A DNA stretch of 64,000 bases from positions 1,240,001-1,304,000 of the forward strand of contig OZ243043.1 in assembly GCA_965212075.1 (NCBI GenBank). The letters run 5' to 3'. The stretch is from CBDBUR01 sp965212075. GTDB taxonomy: Bacteria; Pseudomonadota; Alphaproteobacteria; JAPOUT01; G958296285. How positions within the stretch are numbered: position 1 is the stretch's first letter; the number at the start of each line of letters is the position of its first letter. Shown here in pieces: positions 8,388 through 15,935 of the stretch. A program made the translations under genes and the position numbers. The notes under the pieces were generated by a model. That model made no database searches. It was not told the origin of the DNA and saw only the letters and a list, made by a program, of their open reading frames with translations.

Positions 8388-9191
8388 CTAAAGCATAAAT
8401 AGAATAAAGGCAAAGATGAGCCGATATATCACAAAGGGCGTCAGCGAAAAACGCGGCATCATGCGGATAAAGGCGCTCAGCACAAGAAAGGAAATCCCAA
8501 AAGATAAAAAAGCGGTGAGCGCGGCCTCTTGGAAGTGAACCCACGTCTCAATGCTGCGCAGCCCCAGCGCCACCGCGCCCAAAATCGGAAGAATCGACAA
8601 GAACAGTGCAAAGCGCGCCGCCTGAAACCGCGAAAATCCGCAGGCGCGCGCAGCGGTGATGCAGCAGCCCGCGCGGCTGGCACCGGGAATGAGCGCCGCC
8701 ATTTGCGCGATCCCCACCCATAAAGACGCGCGCCAATCCATCTGTGCGAGATCTGTTTTGAGCTCGGCGCGGCGATCTGCCGCAAAAAGCAGAAGCGCAA
8801 AAACGAGATTGGCCGCAGCGATGATTTTCACATCGCGCAAAATATCAATCCAGCCGGTCGCAAACAGCACGAAGCCCAAAATGGCCGTCGGCAACGACGC
8901 AAGCACGACAAGCATCACAAGGTGCCGCGCCGCAGCAGTCCCCCCCCTCTTTGCGGCAAAGACGGGTGCCGCAAAAGAGGCAGCGCCATAAAGACAAATG
9001 GACACATCCTTGCGAAAATAGATCATCGCGGCGCATAATGTGCCAAAATGAGCGGCGACATCAATAATGAGTCCGTGGCGCGCCGCGCCCGACAAGTGCT
9101 CAAGCAAAATCAGATGGCCGCTTGAAGATATGGGCAAAAATTCGGTCAGACCCTGAACCAGCGCGACGAGAAAGGCATAATCAAAAGACAT
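8388..9191 (-). CDS. uppP: Undecaprenyl-diphosphatase
   Basis: UppP (BacA) removes a phosphate from undecaprenyl pyrophosphate at the inner membrane, recycling the lipid carrier for peptidoglycan and O-antigen synthesis, and gives bacitracin resistance. The 267-residue protein is almost entirely hydrophobic helices. It begins MSFDYAFLVALVQGLTEFLP, with the active-site ISSSGH at 21-26 and the second PGASRAG motif near residue 170. The start at 9191 fits the family N-terminus exactly. That ATG overlaps the ATG of the divergent queG by 2 bp, which is odd because each promoter would have to lie inside the other gene. Confidence 0.95.
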   Translation of the reverse strand: MSFDYAFLVALVQGLTEFLPISSSGHLILLEHLSGAARHGLIIDVAAHFGTLCAAMIYFRKDVSICLYGAASFAAPVFAAKRGGTAAARHLVMLVVLASLPTAILGFVLFATGWIDILRDVKIIAAANLVFALLLFAADRRAELKTDLAQMDWRASLWVGIAQMAALIPGASRAGCCITAARACGFSRFQAARFALFLSILPILGAVALGLRSIETWVHFQEAALTAFLSFGISFLVLSAFIRMMPRFSLTPFVIYRLIFAFILFML

Positions 9192-10335
9192 GAAAGATAA
9201 ACTACACAGCGTGAATATAAACGACAAGATTTTTTCTTGGGCAGCACAGGAAGGCTTTGAGCTGGTGGGCATCACCGCGGCAAAGGCTGCAGAAAATGGC
9301 AAAGAAAATGGCAAAATGGCGCAGCACTTGGAAAGCTTTCTCGCAAAAAATTATCACGGGCGTATGGACTGGATGGCACACGAAGCGCGAAAAGACCCGC
9401 TTCTGCTTTGGCCGCAAGCGCGCAGCGTCATTATCTTGGGCGCAAATTATGCGCCCAAAGAGGATCCGCGCGCTTTGCTCGAGCAAAAAAGCTGCGGTGC
9501 CATTTCCGTCTATGCGCAAAATGAAGATTATCACCGCGTGTTAGGAAAAAAAATAAAGCGTCTTGCGCAAAAAATTCGTTGTCATGGAAGCGCATCAGTC
9601 AAAACATTTGTGGACACAGCACCGCTCATGGAAAAGCCGCTGGCCGCGCGCGCGGGCATTGGCTGGCAGGGCAAGCACACCAATTTGGTTTCGCGGCAAT
9701 TGGGATCATGGTTTTTTCTCGCGGTCATTTTGACCGATCTCGTTCTAGCCTATGATGAGCCGCACCAAAATCATTGCGGCTCGTGCCGCAATTGTCTGGA
9801 CATCTGCCCGACGAACGCGTTTCCCGCGCCCTACCAGCTTGATGCGCGGCGCTGCATTTCCTATTTGACGATTGAGCATAAGGGGCACATTCCGCTGGAA
9901 TTTCGCCGCGCGATGGGCAATCGGATTTATGGCTGCGACGATTGCCTCGCGGTTTGCCCGTGGAATAAATTCGCGCAAGTTTCGCGCGAGGCGAAGTTTC
10001 ATCCGCGCAGCGATCTCACTTCGCCCTTGCTGGCTGAGCTCGTTCAATTGGACGAGGCGCAGTTTCGCAATTTTTTTGCCAAATCGCCGATCAAGCGCAT
10101 CGGGCGCGCGCGTTTTGTGCGCAACGTGCTGATCGCGATTGGCAATTCGGAAGATGAAGCGCTCCACCCTTTTGCGCGGCGCGCGCTTGACGATGATGAG
10201 GCGATCGTGCGCGCGGCGGCGATCTGGGCGTTTGGCCAGCTCGCCGATCAAGAAACTTTCACAGCAGAAAAAAATCGCCGCTTGCCGCAGGAAACATCAC
10301 CGGAGCTGATTCAAGAATGGCAGCAAACATCCTGA
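9190..10335 (+). CDS. queG: Epoxyqueuosine reductase
   Basis: QueG carries out the last step of queuosine synthesis, reducing epoxyqueuosine in tRNA with a cobalamin and two 4Fe-4S clusters. The 381-residue protein has Asp142 in VDTAPLMEK. The first cluster cysteines are C196, C199, C202 and C206 (CGSCRNCLDICP). The second set includes C249, C252 and C256 (CDDCLAVCPWNKF). A C-terminal HEAT-like segment starts near residue 300. The ATG at 9190 overlaps the uppP start; a GTG at 9211 is a possible alternative. A perfect 12-bp tandem duplication (9292-9315) encodes ENGKENGK. The 3' end overlaps the convergent hydrolase by 25 bp. Confidence 0.95.
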   Translation: MKDKLHSVNINDKIFSWAAQEGFELVGITAAKAAENGKENGKMAQHLESFLAKNYHGRMDWMAHEARKDPLLLWPQARSVIILGANYAPKEDPRALLEQKSCGAISVYAQNEDYHRVLGKKIKRLAQKIRCHGSASVKTFVDTAPLMEKPLAARAGIGWQGKHTNLVSRQLGSWFFLAVILTDLVLAYDEPHQNHCGSCRNCLDICPTNAFPAPYQLDARRCISYLTIEHKGHIPLEFRRAMGNRIYGCDDCLAVCPWNKFAQVSREAKFHPRSDLTSPLLAELVQLDEAQFRNFFAKSPIKRIGRARFVRNVLIAIGNSEDEALHPFARRALDDDEAIVRAAAIWAFGQLADQETFTAEKNRRLPQETSPELIQEWQQTS

Positions 10336-11075
10336 TATAATTTATTCACTATATCTTTCAGCTGCTGCAAGTGGTGGGGTTCAGACAATCTATGATCGGC
10401 ATTTTTGATCGCGGTGAGTGTAATATCAGGCGCGTCAAGCAGCTCAATGAGCTCAAGCACATGGGAAAGCGGCACGACGGCATCTTGAAGGCCGTGCAAA
10501 ATATGAACCGGACAGGCAAGTGTGATCTTTTGATTCATAACCAGCTGTGTTTGGGCGTCTTCAAGCAATCCGCGCGATAAAGGCCCTGAAGGATGATCAG
10601 CCGCGAGCCGCTCTTCGCGCATGATGTGCTGGCGTAATTTTTTGCTGAGCAATTTATGGGTAAAATCTGGCGCGGGCGCGATCAGAATCATCGCGGCGAT
10701 GTTGGCAGCGCGCTGCGGAGACATCGCCAGATGAAGCGCGATCCACGCCCCCATACTTGAGGCAATCACGAGCTGGCGGCCTTGCGTCAAATGATCAAAG
10801 ATGGCGGCCGCATCTTCCCGCCAGCGCGACAAAGTCCCCTGATAGAAATCCCCGTCCGACAGGCCGCAGCCGGAATAATCAAACCGCAAATAATTGGCCT
10901 GTGCGGCTTGCGCCCATTCATCCAAAAAAGAGGCCTTCGTGCCGTCCATATCCGAAGCGAAGCCGCCCAGCCAAAACACGCCGCTGCCCGCAGCACTGTG
11001 ATCGAGCAGATGGCGGCGATAGGCCAGACGCCGCCCTTGTGGACTATTGAAAAATTGGGGCTGTTTTTTTGTCAT
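10311..11075 (-). CDS. Alpha/beta hydrolase
   Basis: This 254-residue protein has the alpha/beta hydrolase fold. The nucleophile elbow is IASSMGAW, with Ser107 in an A-S-S-M-G variant of GxSxG. The acid is probably Asp198 in LHGLQDAVVP and the base His228 in NADHRLS. LGGFASDMDGTKA near residue 36 and FDYSGCGLSDGD near 65 place it with the small serine hydrolases related to human ABHD10 (acyl-thioesterase-like). The substrate is not predictable. It diverges from infC across about 60 bp and converges on queG. Confidence 0.85.
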   Translation of the reverse strand: MTKKQPQFFNSPQGRRLAYRRHLLDHSAAGSGVFWLGGFASDMDGTKASFLDEWAQAAQANYLRFDYSGCGLSDGDFYQGTLSRWREDAAAIFDHLTQGRQLVIASSMGAWIALHLAMSPQRAANIAAMILIAPAPDFTHKLLSKKLRQHIMREERLAADHPSGPLSRGLLEDAQTQLVMNQKITLACPVHILHGLQDAVVPLSHVLELIELLDAPDITLTAIKNADHRLSEPHHLQQLKDIVNKLYQDVCCHS

Positions 11076-11122
11076 TTTTTATCGGATAATAGACCAACCA
11101 ACTTTGGTGTGAAACTCAAAAT

Positions 11123-11128
11123 AGGAGG
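11123..11128 (+). promoter_or_regulatory. Strong ribosome-binding site that sets the infC start
   Basis: The perfect Shine-Dalgarno hexamer AGGAGG lies 7 bp upstream of an in-frame ATA codon at 11136. No ATG, GTG or well-spaced TTG lies near it (the TTG at 11130 is only 1 bp away), so it points to initiation at ATA. Confidence 0.75.
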
Positions 11129-11135
11129 CTTGGCC

Positions 11136-11678
11136 ATACCGCGCAAAAATGGAGCGATCGCACAACCGCCGCAATCTCGCGGGCCGCGCATCAACGACGC
11201 AATTAACGCGCCGCGAATCAGACTGATCGACGGCAGCGGCGAGAATAAGGGCATCGTCACCACCGATCGGGCGCGGGCGCTGGCCAAGACCGCCAATCTT
11301 GATTTAGTCGAAATTTCCCCTGATGCTGAACCGCCGGTCTGCAAATTGCTTGATTATGGCAAGTATAAATATCGCATTCGCAAAAAGGCCAATGAAGCGC
11401 GCAAAAAGCAGAAGACGTTTGGCATTAAGGAGATCAAGATGCGCCCGAACATTGATACACATGACTATGAGGTCAAAATGCGCAATATGAAGCGGTTTTT
11501 CGCCGATGGCGACAAGGTCAAAGTCACGCTCCGGTTCAGAGGCCGCGAAATGGCGCATCCCGAGCTGGGGCAGGACCTGCTCACCAAAGTCTGCGAAAAC
11601 CTCAACGAGATCGCCAAAGTGGAGGCTCAGCCCAAGCTGGAAGGCCACCAGATGATCATGGTGCTCGCGCCGCGCTAA
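11136..11678 (+). CDS. infC: Translation initiation factor IF-3, probable ATA start
   Basis: IF-3 binds the 30S subunit and checks the start codon and initiator tRNA. From the ATA at 11136 the protein has 180 residues, the normal length, and begins PRKNGAIAQPP before the conserved GPRINDAI. The core motifs DLVEISPDAEPPVCKLLDYG and KEIKMRPNIDTHDY are clear. IF-3 is known to repress itself through a rare start codon (AUU in E. coli), so an ATA start with a perfect AGGAGG fits the same control. The frame is open upstream to 10782, but that extension lies antisense to the hydrolase gene and does not look like IF-3. Confidence 0.95.
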   Translation: MPRKNGAIAQPPQSRGPRINDAINAPRIRLIDGSGENKGIVTTDRARALAKTANLDLVEISPDAEPPVCKLLDYGKYKYRIRKKANEARKKQKTFGIKEIKMRPNIDTHDYEVKMRNMKRFFADGDKVKVTLRFRGREMAHPELGQDLLTKVCENLNEIAKVEAQPKLEGHQMIMVLAPR

Positions 11679-11771
11679 ACCCCTTAAAAGCTCTTGCGCT
11701 CAAAGCCGCAAATGGCTATTTTCTTTTTAAGAAATCCTCAAAATTTTGAGAGCATTCTTTGAGACACTTCT

Positions 11772-11975
11772 ATGCCCAAAATGAAGACAAAAAGCGGCGC
11801 CAAAAAACGCTTTCGGAGCACGGCCAGCGGCAAATTGCGCGCGCAGCAATGCGGCAAGAGGCATGGCATGATTAAGCGCTCATCGCGGCAGATTCGCAAT
11901 GGACGCGGCATGGCGCTGCTGGAGAAAGCCGACCAGAAGCTCGCGCGCCACATTCTGCCTTATGGAGCTAGATAA
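11772..11975 (+). CDS. rpmI: 50S ribosomal protein L35
   Basis: The 67-residue basic protein begins MPKMKTKSGAKKRF, the typical L35 N-terminus, and continues KRHGMIKRSSRQIRNGRGM. It lies 93 bp after infC, a gap that contains a weak GC hairpin followed by T-rich sequence and the perfect palindrome CTCAAAATTTTGAG at 11737-11750. Its stop overlaps the rplT start (TAATG), so the two are coupled. Confidence 0.97.
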   Translation: MPKMKTKSGAKKRFRSTASGKLRAQQCGKRHGMIKRSSRQIRNGRGMALLEKADQKLARHILPYGAR

Positions 11976-12331
11976 TGACACGCATCACTTCGCATAAAGC
12001 GCGCCATGCACGACGGCGCAAAATCATCACGCAAGCGAAGGGCTATTGGGGACGGCGCAAGAATACTTTCCGCGCCGCGCGCCAAGCCGTCGAGCGCGCC
12101 GGTCAATATGCTTATCGCGATCGCCGCCGCCGCAAGCGCGATATGCGCGGCCTGTGGATCCAGCGCATCAATGCCGCTGCACGCGAAGAGGATATGACCT
12201 ATGGGCGATTTATCAACGGTCTCGCGCGCGCCGAGATTCAGATCAACCGAAAAATGCTTGCTGATCTTGCCGTCCATGAGCCCGAGGCCTTTAAATCTTT
12301 GGTCAAGCAGGCGCGCGTCCAGCTTCAATAA
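11975..12331 (+). CDS. rplT: 50S ribosomal protein L20
   Basis: L20 is an early 23S rRNA-binding assembly protein, and in other bacteria it represses its own operon. The 118-residue protein has the conserved KAKGYWGRRKNTFR-type segment (residues 21-35) and LWIQRINAAAREEDMTYGRF. A GGAG ribosome site sits inside the end of rpmI. The stop codon lies within a 13-bp tandem duplication. Confidence 0.97.
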   Translation: MTRITSHKARHARRRKIITQAKGYWGRRKNTFRAARQAVERAGQYAYRDRRRRKRDMRGLWIQRINAAAREEDMTYGRFINGLARAEIQINRKMLADLAVHEPEAFKSLVKQARVQLQ

Positions 12332-12345
12332 AGAGCTTCAATAAT
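12321..12345. repeat. 13-bp tandem duplication across the rplT stop codon
   Basis: AGCTTCAATAAAG is followed directly by AGCTTCAATAAT. The TAA stop (12329-12331) lies in the first copy, so the duplicated part is the last codons plus the stop. Confidence 0.8.
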
Positions 12346-12369
12346 TTTTGTCAAACTTAATGTGAACTG

Positions 12370-12402
12370 CCCTCCGCGCCTTTTGGCAAGGGGGGTTTAT
12401 TT
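12370..12402 (+). terminator. Hairpin plus T-run between rplT and pheS
   Basis: CCCTCC (12370-12375) can pair with GGGGGG (12390-12395, one T-G pair), and GCC with GGC, around a TTTT loop, with a GC/AA internal bulge. TTTATTT follows at once. This looks like an intrinsic terminator or attenuator at the end of the infC-rpmI-rplT operon, upstream of pheST. Strength is not testable by eye. Confidence 0.5.
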
Positions 12403-12440
12403 ATGAAACAATTTTTTAGGGGAATAGAAGGAAAAATTTC

Positions 12441-13475
12441 ATGTCTCTTGCGCAAAAAGCTTTGAAATTTATTGAAGAGATCGCCGCGATCAAAGACATG
12501 GCCGCGCTTGAGCAAAAGCGCGTTGAGGCGCTGGGCCGCAAAGGCTTCATCACCGCAGCTTTGCACACATTGAGTGATCTGCCAAAATCTGAACGCGCGC
12601 AGGCCGGACAGGAGATGAACCGGATCAAAAACGAGATCACCGCAAAGCTCGCACAGCAAATGGAAAAGCTGCAAGCGCAGAACATGGAAGCGCAATTGGC
12701 GGCACAAGAAAAAGATATCACTTTGCCGGTGTTGAGCGGCCCGGTCGCGCGCGGGCGCTGCCACCCAATCTGGCAGGCGATGGATGAAGCCTGTGAGATT
12801 TTTGCGCGTCTGGGCTTCGCCTTTGAAGAAGGTCCTGATATTGAAACCGAATATCATAATTTCACCGCGCTGAACATTCCGGAAGATCATCCGGCGCGGC
12901 AGTCGCATGATACGTTTTTTTTGGCAGAAGACGAAAAACTTTGTCTGCGCACACATACTAGTCCGGTGCAGATTCGCGTGATGGAGAACAGCCAGCCGCC
13001 TTTTCGGTTCATCGCGCCCGGGCGGGTCTATCGCCGTGATTCCGACCAGACCCATACGCCGATGTTCCACCAGATTGAAGGCGTCGCCATTGATCGCGAT
13101 ATTCACCTCGGCCACCTCAAATGGGTTTTGCTGCGCTTCCTGCGCAGCTTTTTTGAAAATGAAAAAGTGGAGATTCGTCTGCGGCCTCATTATTTTCCGT
13201 TCACCGAGCCTTCGCTTGAGGTGGATATGCGCGCCGACAAAAATGCGCCTTGGCTGGAAATCGCCGGATGTGGCATGATTCACCCTCATGTTTTTGAAGC
13301 CTGCAAGCTGAATCCCGATCAATGGCAGGGCTTTGCGTTTGGCTTTGGCGTTGACCGCCTCGCCATGCTCAAATACGGCATTGATGATCTGCGCAGCTTC
13401 TTTGACAATGATCGCGACTGGCTGGTTCATTACGGCTTTGCGCCGTTCAAGCTGGCCACAGGGAGCAGCACATGA
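12441..13475 (+). CDS. pheS: Phenylalanyl-tRNA synthetase alpha subunit
   Basis: PheS carries the class II catalytic core of the (alpha-beta)2 enzyme that charges tRNA-Phe. The 344-residue protein has the N-terminal coiled-coil arm (about residues 1-90), then HPIWQAMDEACEIFARLGF, the motif 2 region RVYRRDSDQTHTPMFHQIEG, and near the end the motif 3 segment GFAFGFGVDRLAMLKYGIDD. An AGAAGG ribosome site lies about 9 bp upstream. Its stop overlaps the pheT start by 4 bp (ATGA). Confidence 0.97.
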   Translation: MSLAQKALKFIEEIAAIKDMAALEQKRVEALGRKGFITAALHTLSDLPKSERAQAGQEMNRIKNEITAKLAQQMEKLQAQNMEAQLAAQEKDITLPVLSGPVARGRCHPIWQAMDEACEIFARLGFAFEEGPDIETEYHNFTALNIPEDHPARQSHDTFFLAEDEKLCLRTHTSPVQIRVMENSQPPFRFIAPGRVYRRDSDQTHTPMFHQIEGVAIDRDIHLGHLKWVLLRFLRSFFENEKVEIRLRPHYFPFTEPSLEVDMRADKNAPWLEIAGCGMIHPHVFEACKLNPDQWQGFAFGFGVDRLAMLKYGIDDLRSFFDNDRDWLVHYGFAPFKLATGSST

Positions 13476-15934
13476 TGAAATTCACTTTTGGCTGGCTGAA
13501 AGATCATTTGCGCAGCGAAGCCTCGCTTGACGAGATCGCCGCGAAGCTGCCACAAATCGGGCTTGAGGTGGAAGCACTCATCAAGCCGCCGAAGCTCGAT
13601 CAGTTTGAGCTGGCGCGTATTGTCCAGGTTGCGCCGCACCCCAACGCCGATCGGTTGCGGCTGTGCCGCGTTGAAACCAGCAGCGGTGCTTATGACGGCC
13701 AGATCGTCTGCGGCGCGCAGAATTTGCGCGTCGGGCAGATTTCGGTGCTGGCGCACATCGGCGCGGTGATTCCGGCGACCGGCAAAAAACTGCGGGCATC
13801 TGAGATTCGCGGCGAGGCCTCTGAGGGCATGCTGTGTTCAGCCGCGGAGCTTGCGATCAGCGATGAGGCCGACGGTATTCTTGATCTTGCTGCCACCACG
13901 CCGCTGGCTATGAATGTCGCGCAGGCGCTGGGCTTGGACGATGCGGTATTTCATGTGGAAGTGACTCCGAACCGGCCTGACTGGGCGGGGGTGCGCGGCA
14001 TTGCGCGCGATCTCGCCGCCGCCGGACTAGGCGAACTGATCAAAGAAGATGAAATCTCTTTGCCTGAAAGTTTTGCCAGTCCGATTGAGATTCAACATGA
14101 TCAAGATGAAGCCCGCCGCGCCTGCCCGCTATTTGCCGGACGCTATGTCAAAGGCCTCACCAACCGCCCTTCGCCGGATTGGCTGCAAAGGCGGCTGGCT
14201 GCGATCGGGCTGCGGCCCATTGACGCGCTGGTGGACATCACTAATTATATCACCTATGACCGCGCGCGGCCTCTGCACGTCTATGATGCGGATAAACTAG
14301 CGCAATCTCCCGATAAAAATATCCATCTGCGCATGGCTGGCAGCGGTGAAAAATTTACTGCGCTTGACGGCAAGGATTATGCGCTTGATGAAAATATGTG
14401 CGTCGTCGCCGACAGCCAGAAGGCGCAAGCGATCGGCGGCGTCATCGGCGGCGAAGGAGCGGGCGTCAGTGCGGCAACAAAAAATGTGTTTATTGAGAGC
14501 GCTTTGTTTGATCCTATTCTGACATCGCGCACGGGCCGCACTTTGGCGATTGAGAGCGATGCCCGCTACCGCTTTGAGCGCGGCGTTGATCCAACATCGG
14601 TGATTGCGGGCTGCGATCTTGCCGCCAAAATGATTTTGGATATTTGCGGCGGCGAGGTTAGCGCTCTTTGTGTGGCGGGCGAAGCAGAAGACGCGCCGCG
14701 CGCCATCCGCTTTACATTGGCGCAGATTGAAAAATTGACCAGCGTTCAGGTTTCAGCGGAAAAAATGCGCGCCATTCTTGAAGATTTGGGCTTCACGCTT
14801 CAACAGCAAGGCGATGGCTGGGAGGCGGCGCCGCCTTCATGGCGGCGGGATATTGCGCGCACAACAAATAGCGCGGGCATTGCCGATCTTGCCGAAGAGA
14901 TTTTGCGCATCCACGGCGTTGATCATCTTGATGAAACGCCTTTGCCGGTGCCGATAAAGACGAGCAACGATCAACCTTCCGCACCAAGTCTTCATCGCCT
15001 TCATCACCGCCGGGCGCGCGCGGCACTTGCGGCCAATGGCCTGATTGAAGCGATCACTTGGTCTTTCCTGCCGGAGAATGTCGCGCCTTTGTTTATGTCT
15101 GAAGATCAGTGCAAAAATCTAACGCTTGCCAATCCGATTTCGCCGCAGCTTGCGGTGATGCGCGGCCATCTTTTGTCCGGGCTTTTGCTGGCGGTGGCGC
15201 AGAATCTGGCGCATGGGCGGCGGGATATATCTTTGTTTGAGTTTGGGCAGGTTTTTGCGCGCGCGCAGCCTGAGGCGCAGAGCTGGCATATTGCGGGCGT
15301 GCGCGCGGGGCGAGTTGAGATGACGCGCCGCGCGCGCGACTGGCGGGGCAATGGGGCGGAGGCTGATCTTTATGCGGCCAAAGCCGATATGCTGACTGCT
15401 TTGGCGGCCTGCGGCGTGGATGCGGCGAAATTGGCGCTTACCCGCGACGTGCCCGCTTATTTTCATCCGGGCTGCGCGGCGCGCGTGAGCTTAGGCGGGG
15501 GGAAATGCATTGGCTTTTTCGGCGAGATTCATCCGGCTATTCTCGCCAAGCTGGATATTGACAAAAAAGTCGCCGGTTTTGAGATCAATATGGATCAGCT
15601 GCCGGCCAAAAAAAGCGCAAAAACGCAAAAGAAAAAAATGGATTCTTCGCCGCTGCAGGCGGTGCGGCGTGATTTTGCGTTCATCGTGCCGCAGCAGGTT
15701 GCTGCTGCGGAATTAATCCATGCGGCGCGCGCGATGCTGGCCGATTGGCGCGCCGAAGTGCAGCTTTTTGATTTGTTTGAAGATGAGCAGGCTTTGGGCG
15801 CGGGCAATAAATCTCTGGCGATTGAGGTGAGCCTTCATCCCAAAGCGGTTTTGCGCGACGAGGAGATTGACGCGGTTGCGCAAAAGATCATCCGCCACAT
15901 TGAGCAGAAGACGGGGGGAAAATTGAGGCGCTGA
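13472..15934 (+). CDS. pheT: Phenylalanyl-tRNA synthetase beta subunit
   Basis: PheT supplies tRNA binding and editing to the PheRS tetramer. The 820-residue protein has the expected order: an N-terminal tRNA-binding domain (about 39-150, HPNADRLRLCRVETSSG), the B3/B4 editing domain (VTPNRPDWAGVRGIARDLAA; TGRTLAIESDARYRFERG), B5, the catalytic-like core, and the C-terminal anticodon-binding domain (LFDLFEDEQALGAGNKSLAI; EEIDAVAQKIIRHIEQKTG). It is full length for the family and is coupled to pheS; lepA follows after 1 bp. Confidence 0.97.
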   Translation: MMKFTFGWLKDHLRSEASLDEIAAKLPQIGLEVEALIKPPKLDQFELARIVQVAPHPNADRLRLCRVETSSGAYDGQIVCGAQNLRVGQISVLAHIGAVIPATGKKLRASEIRGEASEGMLCSAAELAISDEADGILDLAATTPLAMNVAQALGLDDAVFHVEVTPNRPDWAGVRGIARDLAAAGLGELIKEDEISLPESFASPIEIQHDQDEARRACPLFAGRYVKGLTNRPSPDWLQRRLAAIGLRPIDALVDITNYITYDRARPLHVYDADKLAQSPDKNIHLRMAGSGEKFTALDGKDYALDENMCVVADSQKAQAIGGVIGGEGAGVSAATKNVFIESALFDPILTSRTGRTLAIESDARYRFERGVDPTSVIAGCDLAAKMILDICGGEVSALCVAGEAEDAPRAIRFTLAQIEKLTSVQVSAEKMRAILEDLGFTLQQQGDGWEAAPPSWRRDIARTTNSAGIADLAEEILRIHGVDHLDETPLPVPIKTSNDQPSAPSLHRLHHRRARAALAANGLIEAITWSFLPENVAPLFMSEDQCKNLTLANPISPQLAVMRGHLLSGLLLAVAQNLAHGRRDISLFEFGQVFARAQPEAQSWHIAGVRAGRVEMTRRARDWRGNGAEADLYAAKADMLTALAACGVDAAKLALTRDVPAYFHPGCAARVSLGGGKCIGFFGEIHPAILAKLDIDKKVAGFEINMDQLPAKKSAKTQKKKMDSSPLQAVRRDFAFIVPQQVAAAELIHAARAMLADWRAEVQLFDLFEDEQALGAGNKSLAIEVSLHPKAVLRDEEIDAVAQKIIRHIEQKTGGKLRR

Positions 15935-15935
15935 G

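Noticed and set aside
10782..11135. N-terminal extension of infC from an ATG at 10782
   Set aside because: This would lie antisense to the alpha/beta hydrolase gene, has no IF-3 homology, and the strong ribosome site points to 11136.
11703..11750. Terminator (weak AGCC/GGCT hairpin with T-run) and the palindrome CTCAAAATTTTGAG between infC and rpmI
   Set aside because: The stem is only four pairs and the palindrome has no known partner. Both are noted under rpmI but are too weak to call as separate elements.
12403..12465. Small ORF with two adjacent Phe codons just before pheS, as a possible pheM-like leader peptide
   Set aside because: It lies after, not before, the hairpin, runs into pheS, and has only two Phe codons, so it cannot work as a classic attenuation leader.
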